Positions 1-7,668 of a DNA stretch of 56,834 nt are shown here, one piece after another; positions within the stretch are counted from its first letter, which is position 1; each line of letters opens with the position of its first letter. The translations under genes and the position numbers were made by a program. This stretch comes from Terriglobia bacterium (GTDB taxonomy: Bacteria > Acidobacteriota > Terriglobia > JAIQFV01): positions 1 through 56,834 of the forward strand of contig JAIQFY010000036.1 of assembly GCA_020072965.1 (NCBI GenBank). Direction: 5' to 3'. The notes beneath the pieces are model-generated. The model was given only the letters and a program-made list of their open reading frames with translations. It was not told where the DNA came from and ran no database searches.

Positions 1-126
1 CACCGACCCTATCGGGTTGAGCCTCGCGCCCGCAAACGGCGCCCCAAGAACTTTCCGCTGTTAACCGCACCACGAAAACTGTATATAGAAATCCGTCACC
101 GGAATCAGTACCGAAAAAACCCTTAA
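1..126 (+). CDS. IS4-type transposase, C-terminal fragment (cut by window edge)
   Basis: Frame 1 is open from the first base to TAA at 124-126 and encodes 41 residues rich in Arg/Lys. It includes KRRPKNFPLLTAPRKLY, which resembles the basic tail (KRRPK-x-[FY]-P-x-L) that ends many IS4-family transposases. The catalytic DDE core would lie left of the window, so neither activity nor intactness can be judged. The repeat-rich, gene-poor DNA just downstream fits an insertion-prone region. The family call is by recall of this C-terminal signature only. Confidence 0.5.
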   Translation, partial: HRPYRVEPRARKRRPKNFPLLTAPRKLYIEIRHRNQYRKNP

Positions 127-442
127 CTTAGTGCCATTCCACCCAGTCACGAATTTCTCTGCTCCCAAGCTGATGAGCTAGAAATCTAATCCCACCTCTG
201 GCAGGGGGTGGATTGTTCAAATCCCGCCTGTCGCTAGAGCGAGGACTGAGCACTCCCCCTGCTTGCCTGCGGTTGACTTGGGAAAATGTCCTGATCCCTG
301 GCAATGGGGCCACGAAGTTACTTCAGAAAACTCGGTGGTTTTGTTTTGGAGGTTGTACCTGAATCATCTCCTCCGCCTGGGCGGACCGTCGGGAGGATTG
401 AGACAGAATGAGGGAGAGGTCCCGGTAGGCGGTAATTGAATC

Positions 443-467
443 GTCCCCCAACTCCCGTTGGGGGGAC
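443..467. repeat. strong intergenic hairpin
   Basis: GTCCCCCAAC at 443-452 pairs with GTTGGGGGGAC at 457-467 across a TCCC loop. On the plus strand it is followed by an A-run, not a T-run, so it does not look like a standard Rho-independent terminator on either strand. It could be a REP-like unit. Confidence 0.5.
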
Positions 468-476
468 TAAAAAGGA

Positions 477-905
477 GCGGGGCTACCAGAGCGGATTATA
501 ACTGTGGGCTTTTCAGGGAGGTGTTCATTGATCTGGGATCGGAGATTTGAGATCACCAGGCGACTTCTGTGAGTTCGTGCGATCCAACCGATAGAAATCC
601 GCCGGCAAAAGCCCCGCCGGGCAAAAGACGCCCAGCGTGGCTACCAAAGCAAACCAACGCCCCAGGGGAGCGTTGCTGTCAGAGCTGGCTCACGAGACAA
701 GGGATTCGGGTCAAGAAGACTTCCTGCGGTCACGGCGGGACTAAGGACCCTGGCCAAGCGAGCTTTGGTAGCCTCCCCGCGGTTTTTTGCGGGGGGGGCT
801 TTTGTTTGCGGTTTGGAAGAAATCTACAGCCCTACCACAATCATGGAAAAGACCCTGCGGCAAGAAATCCGCCCAGCAACATTGGCGCAGCGGGGCTACC
901 AGAGC
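477..905 (+). repeat. 16-bp direct repeat GCGGGGCTACCAGAGC, two copies
   Basis: Identical 16-bp copies lie at 477-492 and 890-905. Related words GGCTACCAAAGC (639-650) and its reverse complement (762-773) lie between them. All four are in the same gene-free stretch, so this looks like one small repeat family rather than chance. Confidence 0.55.
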
Positions 906-965
906 TCAACCGTGTCCTATCTCCCGATTTGATCCGGATTGCTTCATTTTTCCTTAAATTGATCC

Positions 966-1517
966 CTAACTTTCCAGTATCGCCTCGGCATCGATTGTGA
1001 TGTGCACCTCATTCCCGACGACGATCCCTCCTCGATCCAGCGTGCTGTTCCAACTCACTCCAAAGTCATGGCGATTGATCGTGGTTTCTGCAAGAAAACC
1101 GGCACGGGTCTTCGGCCCTTTGTCCATGCCATCTTCCCACCAGGGTGTTTTCCATTGACCTAAGTAGCGAACGTTGAGTGTCGCCTTACGAGTCACTCCG
1201 CGGATGGTCAGATCCCCCGTGACGAGGTAATCATGATCGCCGATAATCTCAATTTGACTACTCTTGAAAGTTATGTTGGGGTGGTTGTCCACATCCAGAA
1301 AATCCGCGCTGCGCAGATGGGCATCCCGCGCGGGCTCTCCAGTCCAGATTCCTTTGGCGTCCAGAGTCGCTTCGACAGAAGCCACCCGCGGATTTTCGGG
1401 ATCAAATCCAAGTGAGCCGTGCACATCCTTGAAGTGTCCGCGGACGTAAGTCACCATCATGTGCCGTGCACGGAATTCAGCCGCCGTATGCCCGGGTTCA
1501 AAAGTCCATTTAGCCAT
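966..1517 (-). CDS. YceI family protein
   Basis: This 183-residue protein belongs to the YceI-like lipocalin-fold family, which binds polyisoprenoid or other lipid-like ligands. Family marks are WTFEPGHTAAEFRARHMMV near the N-terminus, DPENP..ASVEATLDA, LRSADFLDVDNHPNITFKSS and GDLTIRGVTRKA. The start at 1517 is chosen because GGAGG lies about 7 nt upstream; a longer frame reaching 1562 has no such support and the family begins near MAKWTF. No signal peptide follows this start, unlike periplasmic E. coli YceI, so a cytoplasmic location is likely. It is monocistronic as far as can be seen, with a perfect 15-bp palindrome in its promoter region. Confidence 0.9.
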   Translation of the reverse strand: MAKWTFEPGHTAAEFRARHMMVTYVRGHFKDVHGSLGFDPENPRVASVEATLDAKGIWTGEPARDAHLRSADFLDVDNHPNITFKSSQIEIIGDHDYLVTGDLTIRGVTRKATLNVRYLGQWKTPWWEDGMDKGPKTRAGFLAETTINRHDFGVSWNSTLDRGGIVVGNEVHITIDAEAILES

Positions 1518-1537
1518 TGTTGGGCCTCCACGTGGAA

Positions 1538-1552
1538 TAGAGACTGTCTCTA
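1538..1552. promoter_or_regulatory. 15-bp palindromic operator candidate upstream of the YceI gene
   Basis: TAGAGAC-T-GTCTCTA is a perfect odd palindrome about 20 bp upstream of the YceI start. On the minus strand it sits between a TTGTGT -35-like and a TCTATT -10-like hexamer spaced 17 bp, where a repressor would block polymerase. The promoter hexamers are weak; the palindrome itself is exact. Confidence 0.45.
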
Positions 1553-1611
1553 AGATTGACACAAGGAGGGGAGCATTGTCTCAGATCGAGAGTTGGGCTT
1601 CAAGCAGGCTT

Positions 1612-1745
1612 ACCAGGTGATAGGTAATAGGTGATAGGAAAAGAAGTTCAAAGTTCAAGAACTGAATATAAAGGTGTCGGGTGCCGGGTGTCAGGTGTCA
1701 GAGGAGATAGGTTTTTGGTAATGGGTGATAGGTGATAGGAAAAGC
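1612..1745 (+). repeat. dispersed word-array repeat, copy 1
   Basis: An array of AGGTGATAGG and GGTAATAGG words, a TTCAAAGTTCAAG block, then GGTGTC/GGTGCC words, then AGGTGATAGG again. The GGTGTC block matches a second copy near 4130 at 28 of 29 positions in the same orientation. It lies in the gap between the YceI gene and the end of the radical SAM gene and has no coding character. Confidence 0.7.
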
Positions 1746-1867
1746 GAGGACGGTCTCTCATGCGCCTTGAAACCGCAGGACGCTCGATCGCAGACATGTC
1801 CGTGACACCCACAGAAAACGAATGAACTCAGAACCGTTCCAGGCTCAAACCTGAAGTGAGTGGCTTG

Positions 1868-3547
1868 CTAAGCAAACGAGTCTTGGCAACTGTCCTGAAG
1901 CGAAACTGCGGTCGTTGGCTCTTCGGTTCGGAGTTTACCGAGTTCAACGTCCAGTTGGGCCACCAGGTTTTTCGCATAGCGGATGAAGTGGTGGCCAGAG
2001 AGCAGCATCGCAAATCCCAGGCTAAACTTCGGCTGATTGAGGAGCCAGCGGACGACGAGTTGCATCAGGAACTTCCAGTACGCTCTCCGATAGGAGGAGA
2101 GGATCCCCTGGTGGAGGATCGAACGAACAATGATTCCAAGCAGGGGCCAAGGAGGAATGACGGGCGCTTTCTGCGGCTTGCGCGTCTTCCACTGCAGAAG
2201 CGAACGATAGGCCCGATTGTAAAATGCAGAGGGCGAGTACAGGGAAGCGAGAAGCTCGCGGTAACCCTCCACCAAAACGGGCAGCGGGAGGAGCGTCTTA
2301 AAATTCGGGGGATCGAAATTGCTGGTCGCCGTGCTTTGCATTAGTAAGCGGCCTTCTTTCAGCATTCGATCAAAAAGCGGAGTCGTGGGAGGCGCCTGCA
2401 AAAACCCGGCCATGGCCCAGGGGATGGCGGCGCGCTCAATGAAGTCTCTTTGCTGTTCAAAGATATCCTCGGTATCGGAATCGAAGCCGATGATGAACCC
2501 CGCCGTCACCCAGAGACCTTCGCTCTGGATGAAGCGAATGCTCTCCAGGGGATCACGTCGCAGGTTTTGAAGTTTCCTGGCCTCCTTCAGCGACTCCGGG
2601 GAGGGACTCTCGATCCCGATGAACACATAAAAAAAGTTTGCCTTCACCATGGCTTCGATCAGCTCGGGCCTCTGGGCGAGATCAATCGAGGCCTCGGTGT
2701 AAAGCAAGAGCGGATATCCATGAGATTCCTGCCACTCTCCCAGTTTGAGGGCCAGTTCGAGCGCCAGTTTGTGGTTCCCGATAAAATTGTCGTCGACGAT
2801 AAAAACCTGGTCGCGCCATCCGAGTTCAAACAACGCATCGAGCTCCGCTAGCAACTGGCTGGGAGGCTTCGTTCTGGGCTTCCTCCCGTAAATGGTGATG
2901 ATGTCGCAGAATTCGCATTGGAAGGGACATCCGCGGGAGAATTGCACCGCCATAGAGGCATAGTTCTCAATTTTAAGCAGATTAAACCGTGGGAGCGGCG
3001 ATTTGCTGATATCCGGCTTGTCCTTGATATCGTAGAGCCGTTTGGCGGAGCCACGCTCAACATCGGCTGCAATCTCATGGAAAATCTCATCGGGCTCGCC
3101 GACGACGACATGGTCCGCCAGTGAAAGCAGAAGTTCCGGTTCACTGCTTGCAAAGGGACCACCGATCATCGTCCGCTTACCAAGAGCCCTGGCCCTGAGA
3201 AGGGTTTCGCGAATGTCATCCTTCTGGACGCGCATTCCGCTGACCATTACGAGGTCGGCCCAAAGGATGTCCTTATCGCGCAGGTCCTCGAAGCTTCGGT
3301 CGATCAGCCGGAGCGTCCAGTCCTTCGGACAGAGCGCCGCTACGGTAAGTAAACCAAGCGGCGGCTGGTCGGTCTTTATGGGAACAAGGTTCATTATTCC
3401 GTCAAAGCTCCAGAAAGAGGACGGAAAGCGCGGCCAGACCATAAGAACCTTGAGCCCCGGGCCGAGAGGGGGAAAGTTTTGTAGCTCGCTTGGGTCCTCG
3501 GCGACCCCAGGTGCGGATCGCTTCTGAAAATCGGCCAACTGGGACAT
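1868..3547 (-). CDS. B12-binding-domain radical SAM protein (HpnP-like, DUF4070 class)
   Basis: A 559-residue radical SAM enzyme. Residues ~30-165 form a cobalamin-binding-type Rossmann domain (KVLMVWPRFPSSFW; QPPLGLLTVAALCP). The radical SAM core carries C207-x3-C211-x2-C214 in FSRGCPFQCEFCD for the 4Fe-4S cluster. The following IYGRKPRTKPPSQLLAELD and VFIVDDNFIGN segments resemble hopanoid C-2 methylase HpnP and relatives, and the C-terminus matches the DUF4070-type extension. The substrate is unknown; no hopanoid genes are seen nearby. The start at 3547 (MSQLADF) has GGGAGGAG about 4 nt upstream and is preferred over 3571. Repeats in the same orientation lie on both sides of the gene. Confidence 0.85.
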   Translation of the reverse strand: MSQLADFQKRSAPGVAEDPSELQNFPPLGPGLKVLMVWPRFPSSFWSFDGIMNLVPIKTDQPPLGLLTVAALCPKDWTLRLIDRSFEDLRDKDILWADLVMVSGMRVQKDDIRETLLRARALGKRTMIGGPFASSEPELLLSLADHVVVGEPDEIFHEIAADVERGSAKRLYDIKDKPDISKSPLPRFNLLKIENYASMAVQFSRGCPFQCEFCDIITIYGRKPRTKPPSQLLAELDALFELGWRDQVFIVDDNFIGNHKLALELALKLGEWQESHGYPLLLYTEASIDLAQRPELIEAMVKANFFYVFIGIESPSPESLKEARKLQNLRRDPLESIRFIQSEGLWVTAGFIIGFDSDTEDIFEQQRDFIERAAIPWAMAGFLQAPPTTPLFDRMLKEGRLLMQSTATSNFDPPNFKTLLPLPVLVEGYRELLASLYSPSAFYNRAYRSLLQWKTRKPQKAPVIPPWPLLGIIVRSILHQGILSSYRRAYWKFLMQLVVRWLLNQPKFSLGFAMLLSGHHFIRYAKNLVAQLDVELGKLRTEEPTTAVSLQDSCQDSFA

Positions 3548-4234
3548 AGACTCCTCCCGAGGCGAATCCAATGGATTCGCCTCGTAAACGTTGCTCTGGG
3601 GTTAGCTGAGCTGGGCCGAATGCCCACAATTCCCAGCTGCGTCATCCCCTAAACCGGCACGTTTCATGCAGATTGTCACTTCAATCGCTTGTGAAACAAC
3701 GTCGTGCAAACGCAAAAAATATTAGGGATTGTTTGTCCGATGGAGATGATGGTTACGGTGGATCCAGGACCGCAAGGCAGCAACATTTCCGATAGCGGGC
3801 AGTAGAGCCAATTCCCAGCGCTGCACCAGAACGACCTTGCCTCAAAGAACCGCGTGTTCACCATTCAGCGGTATGCAAACGCTCCCTCCGCACGCTGAAT
3901 CCAAATAGGCGGTGAACTCACTCTTGCCCAGTCGTCAATGGCAGAAAGGGTCAAGGCCACAGTGCACCGATCCCGTCACCGAATCCTTATCAATGCCAGA
4001 TCTGTAAAGGAAGGATACGAAGACCCGCCCATACTAACACAGCTTGGGGTCAGAGTTCCACGGGCCGTTTCTCAGATCGACCCTAAATTTTGGGCAGTTC
4101 CTAATTTCACAAAGTCAGTAGAAAAAGGAGGTGTCCGGTGCCGGGTGTCAGGTGTCAGGAGAAGCAGGTATTAGGTAATAGATGATAGGTGAAGAGCAGT
4201 TCAAAGTCACAAGTACAAACGCGGGAGCGGCTGG
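3548..4234. other. intergenic region without a recognisable gene
   Basis: Short frames here (for example 3676-3864 minus and 3938-4174 plus) have no family features, no ribosome binding site and partly overlap the dispersed repeat at 4125-4215. Nothing else was recognised. Confidence 0.5.
4125..4215 (+). repeat. dispersed word-array repeat, copy 2
   Basis: Second copy of the array at 1612-1745, same orientation: the GGTGTC/GGTGCC block, then AGGTATTAGG/GATGATAGG words, then TTCAAAGTCACAAG. The order of blocks is partly permuted relative to copy 1, suggesting a modular array. A related TTTGGACTTTGAACC word occurs near 39950. Confidence 0.65.
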
Positions 4235-5118
4235 CTAACTGCTTCGGTCAGAGGGGGCAAAGTATCCCCGCCGGGCGCGGACATGCAGGTTCTTCTCTTC
4301 GGCCGCAATGCGGATGGCGCGGAACTTTCCATCCCGGGCGCCATTCGAGGAGGTATAGGCGAGATTGTACTGGCTGCGGAGTTCGCGTCCAATGTCTTCG
4401 AAGGACTGCGAGAGATCCTGGGCTTTAAAGGGAAAAAAGGCGCGTCCGCCGGATTGCTCCGACAGCTCCTTGAGGATTTTGTCGTACTTGCGTGAATTGT
4501 CCTTGATAGACAGGGCAAAACCGCTGGCGTTGGTGCTGATGGTATAGACAGAGGCTTCAGCGCGCTGCGCCATTTCGACGACTTCGTTGAGGGATTGAAC
4601 CTTGCTCTGATTGTCATCCCCATCCGTAATCACGATAATCACTTTCCGGTAATTGCCCTTCTGGGTCAGCAGCTTTTCCTGGCAGGTGCGGTAGATAGCT
4701 CGACACCCGAATCGAATGTCACCAGCAAGGCCTCATCCCGGCCCTTGCGCAGGATCGACTGGAGGAATTCGATGGCGGCTTCCTGCTCGAATTTCAACTT
4801 TCCGGTGATGGAGGCACTGGCATCCACCAGCAGGGCAATCTTCAGCGGGAGGTCGGTCTCACTCCGGAAGATAAGAATGTTTTGCGGCTTTTCATCCTCA
4901 TAGACCTTGAAGTCATTCTGCTTCAAGTTGGTGACGTAATGGTTCTTGCGGTCGGTAACGGTAAACAAAACCGAGACGTAGTCGACCGGAATCTTGATCA
5001 CCGTCGAAGGCTGATCCTTCCCCTGAGGCACTGCCGCAGGAGACACGAAGTGAATCAGCCCCCCGCCCAGGCATCCCAGCACTATGGCCGATAGGATCCT
5101 TCTTCGCCTTGTCATCAT
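4235..5118 (-). pseudogene. VWFA-related (acidobacterial type) exported protein, disrupted by internal deletion and frameshift
   Basis: Two frames of one gene. The N-terminal part (5118 to ~4697) has a signal peptide and the VWFA start (VDYVSVLFTVTDRK; LKIALLVDASASITGKL; ALLVTFDSGVEL), then runs out of frame to a stop at 4666. The C-terminal part continues in another frame with IYRTCQEKLL, KVIIVITDGDDNQS, GGRAFFPFKAQDL and ends RARRGYFAP, the usual end of this family. The segment normally joining them (QDFT...GGGTALYDA, about 30 residues) is missing, so roughly 90-100 nt including a frame change were lost near 4690-4700. This is either a true deletion or an assembly error. The family's role is unknown. 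Confidence 0.8.
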
Positions 5119-5193
5119 TGCTCCCGGATTTCCCTTCCTGCAAATGTGTATTATAAGAATTAGCCCGATTATAGTCGCCAGAAAATTAGCCTG

Positions 5194-6168
5194 TCAACCG
5201 ACAGCGGAGCCCGGTGCAGTAGTCTTTTCACAGGCCGCAAGAAAATCGGCCAGCAACGGCGGCAACGGCGAATCAAAACTCATCGGTCGCCGGTCCAAGG
5301 GATGCTCAAAACCCAGATGGGCGGCATGGAGAAAATGGCGGTCGAGCGTGGGCTTGGGCGTGGGATGACCCGGCCACCAGATCTGGTTGGGCGCGCCGTA
5401 AGTCCGGTCGCCGACCACGGGATGTCCAATGGCCGAAAGGTGGGCCCGGATCTGGTGGGTGCGGCCCGTTTTGATTTCCACAGCCAGCAGGGAATATTTC
5501 TCAAATTCGCGGAGGACGCGATAACGCGTCAACGCCTCCCGCCCCTGCTGTCGCCGCGTCGTCATCCGCGTGCGATGAACCCGATCGCGCGCCAGCGGCA
5601 ATGCGATTTCTCCCGCCCGCCTCGCAAGCCGGCCATGCACCATCGCCAGGTATTTTTTCTCTACCCGCCTCGCCCGGAATTGCTCGGAGAGGGCGGCGTG
5701 TGCGGCATCCGTTTTGGCGACCACCATGATTCCGGAAGTCAGCTTGTCGAGACGGTGGACGATACCCGGGCGGTTGCCATCCGGGGTCTGACTCAGCGAT
5801 TTCAGATGGAAGCGCAGCGCGTTCACCAGGGTTCCGGATCGCACCCCGGCGCCGACATGGACCACCATGCCCGCGGCCTTTTCGATCACCGCCAGGGATT
5901 CGTCTTCATAAAGAATTTTCAGCGGCAGATCCTCGGGCATCGATCCCTCGCCGGCTGGCCTGAGCTCCCGCCGAAAAGAAACTCGGTCACCCGCCTTCAG
6001 GATCAGGGACGGCTTGGCCGCAACCCCGTTTACCGAAGCACCGCCGGAGTCAATGGACTCTTTGACTTTGGTCCGTGAAAGGGTTGGAACCTGCAGGGAC
6101 AGGAACTTATCAAGCCGTTGTCCTGCGGCCGCCTCATCCACGTGAAACTGAAACATGGGATCGGGCAT
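5194..6168 (-). CDS. rluD: RluA-family 23S rRNA pseudouridine synthase (RluD-like)
   Basis: A 324-residue pseudouridine synthase. An N-terminal S4 RNA-binding domain (residues ~5-75, AGQRLDKFLSLQVPTLSRTKVKESI) precedes the catalytic domain with GIVHRLDKLTSGIMVVAK, where the Asp of HRLDK is the family nucleophile, and GRTHQIRAHLSAIGHPVVGD. It is expected to modify 23S rRNA; RluD is the best guess from the domain order, but RluC-type specificity cannot be excluded. The start at 6168 has AAGAAGG just upstream; an alternative Met lies at 6156. The gene overlaps the 3' end of lgt by 35 nt, so it is translationally coupled and the last gene of the ileS-lspA-lgt run. Confidence 0.9.
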   Translation of the reverse strand: MPDPMFQFHVDEAAAGQRLDKFLSLQVPTLSRTKVKESIDSGGASVNGVAAKPSLILKAGDRVSFRRELRPAGEGSMPEDLPLKILYEDESLAVIEKAAGMVVHVGAGVRSGTLVNALRFHLKSLSQTPDGNRPGIVHRLDKLTSGIMVVAKTDAAHAALSEQFRARRVEKKYLAMVHGRLARRAGEIALPLARDRVHRTRMTTRRQQGREALTRYRVLREFEKYSLLAVEIKTGRTHQIRAHLSAIGHPVVGDRTYGAPNQIWWPGHPTPKPTLDRHFLHAAHLGFEHPLDRRPMSFDSPLPPLLADFLAACEKTTAPGSAVG

Positions 6169-6946
6169 AGACCTTCTTGTGCTGGGAGAAGTAAAGCAGC
6201 AGAGCGGCAAGGATGCAAAGAATGGAGATGAACTGAGCGGTGGAGATCGCTCCTCCCCACATCAGTCCCGCTTCCTCGTGGGCGCGCCAGAACTCCACCA
6301 CGAATCGCCACACGGAATAGCAGAGGAGATAGAGGGAAAAAATCTGGCCATCAAATTTCTTGTGCCGGAACCGCCACCACAAAAAGAGAAAGATGCAAAC
6401 ATTGGCGGCGGCTTCATACAGCTGGGTCGGATGCAGCGGAATGTTCAACGGGACCCCGACCACCTCGTTGCTATATGCACTCGTGAAAGTGACGGCCCAC
6501 GGGAGATGCGTCGGTCTGCCCCAGCAGCAACCGGCACTGAAACACCCGAGGCGGCCGATGGCATGGCCCAGTACAATCCCCGGGGCAAAAGCATCGGTGA
6601 CCGGGAGAATGCGCATTCGCTGTCTGGCCAGGTAGATCAATGCCGCCGCCACCGCCAACAAGAAGCCGCCGTAAAACACCCCTCCCGCGTGCAGGAAGGC
6701 GAGTGAAAAAATCTCCCTGGGATGGGCGGTGTAATAGGACCAGTCCTCAACGATCAAAAATGCCTTGGCCCCAATGAGCGCAGAAAACGCAATCAACAGA
6801 CCAAGGTCAATAATCCTGTCTTTGTTGAGTCCTTCCTTCGCGCCGAAGCGGGAGGCGGTATACAATCCCACGATGAATGCCACCGAGAGAAGAAACCCGT
6901 AGGTGTGAATCGTGAGGCCGCCAATTTTCAAGAGAATCGGAAACAT
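6134..6946 (-). CDS. lgt: prolipoprotein diacylglyceryl transferase
   Basis: A 270-residue polytopic membrane enzyme that transfers diacylglycerol from phosphatidylglycerol to the lipobox Cys of prelipoproteins. Seen: N-terminal HTYGFLLSVAFIVG, HAGGVFYGGF, the signature region GHAIGRLGCFSAGCCWGRP, HPTQLYEA and a C-terminal RFVVEFWR segment. The start at 6946 (MFPILLKIGG) matches the family's N-terminus; the frame stays open to 7060 but that extra piece lacks membrane character. It follows lspA by about 200 nt and overlaps the pseudouridine synthase. Lipoproteins encoded in this window (44360-44830, 46169-47068) are expected clients. Confidence 0.93.
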   Translation of the reverse strand: MFPILLKIGGLTIHTYGFLLSVAFIVGLYTASRFGAKEGLNKDRIIDLGLLIAFSALIGAKAFLIVEDWSYYTAHPREIFSLAFLHAGGVFYGGFLLAVAAALIYLARQRMRILPVTDAFAPGIVLGHAIGRLGCFSAGCCWGRPTHLPWAVTFTSAYSNEVVGVPLNIPLHPTQLYEAAANVCIFLFLWWRFRHKKFDGQIFSLYLLCYSVWRFVVEFWRAHEEAGLMWGGAISTAQFISILCILAALLLYFSQHKKVYARSHVSVSRG

Positions 6947-7149
6947 GACCCGGCTTTCGTCAGGGCCCAATCCACGCCCGTCTGCTTGGATAGATTCAAT
7001 GAAGCGCGTTCGAGTTGGCTCAGCAACGGAACAGTGCCGAGGGGCCGGACCGCGAATCATTCCGTTCTTCTGTGCAGGTCCTTCAAATTACTGGGTGACG
7101 AGCAGATTCCCGCCTTCAAAATGGATATGCATCCCCTGACGCGGAACCA

Positions 7150-7668
7150 TCAAGGATGGTGAACCTGCTTTTCCAGTCCGCGCGGTTTTTCACCGCTCTC
7201 CCGCTTATCAAAGAAGAACAGTGCAATTGCCAGCCCCACCACGCCCACGGTGATGGCGCTGTCGGCCACGTTGAAGACCGGCCAATGGTGATCGCGGATA
7301 AAAACATCGATAAAGTCGGTGACCTTGCCGTCGAAAATCCGGTCCCACAAATTTCCAGCGGCCCCGCCGAGGATCAACGCAAAGGCGATCTGCAGCCCCG
7401 CCTTCTCGGCCGGATAGCGCCATGCCAGGGTAGCCACTACGCCAATGGCCACCAGCGAAAGCCCGATGAGGATCCAGCTTTGAAGCGGCGATGGGTTGAG
7501 GCCGAACATCCCAAAGGCGATTCCGGGATTTTGGCTGTGTGTCAGATGGATGAAATTCCGGACGATGGGAATGGATTCACCCAGAGAGATCTGCTCGACC
7601 ACCCGCATTTTCGACCAGCGGTCAAGCAGGAAGACCAGGAGCGAGACCAAGAGGTAAAGGAAACGCAT
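7150..7668 (-). CDS. lspA: lipoprotein signal peptidase II
   Basis: A 172-residue, four-helix inner-membrane aspartyl protease that removes signal peptides after lipidation by Lgt. Conserved blocks are NPGIAFGMF, GGAAGNLWDRIFDGKVTDFIDV and FNVADSAITVGV; D118 and D136 correspond to the catalytic dyad. The ATG at 7668 shares its A with the ileS stop codon (TGATG), showing translational coupling. The longer upstream in-frame start (7701) lies inside ileS and adds non-family residues. Confidence 0.95.
   Translation of the reverse strand: MRFLYLLVSLLVFLLDRWSKMRVVEQISLGESIPIVRNFIHLTHSQNPGIAFGMFGLNPSPLQSWILIGLSLVAIGVVATLAWRYPAEKAGLQIAFALILGGAAGNLWDRIFDGKVTDFIDVFIRDHHWPVFNVADSAITVGVVGLAIALFFFDKRESGEKPRGLEKQVHHP

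Larger units (their letters stand above)
127..965. other. gene-poor, repeat-rich intergenic region
   Basis: No convincing gene is seen. The longest open frame (569-1000, plus) is of low complexity and runs into the end of the YceI gene. The stretch holds a strong hairpin at 443-467 (10/11-nt arms, TCCC loop), a hairpin at 775-794 (CCCCGC/GCGGGG around GGTTTTTT), a 16-bp direct repeat, and a 12-bp inverted repeat GGCTACCAAAGC at 639-650 and 762-773. I could not match it to a known structured RNA. It may be debris beside the IS element or an unrecognised non-coding element. Confidence 0.5.

Noticed and set aside
207-232. TTCAAAT T-loop-like sequence suggesting a tRNA
   Set aside because: Flanking bases do not pair as a T arm, and no acceptor stem or anticodon arm can be built.
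569-1000. 143-codon open frame on the plus strand
   Set aside because: Low-complexity, overlaps the 3' end of the YceI gene, no ribosome site or family likeness; it spans the repeats of the region.
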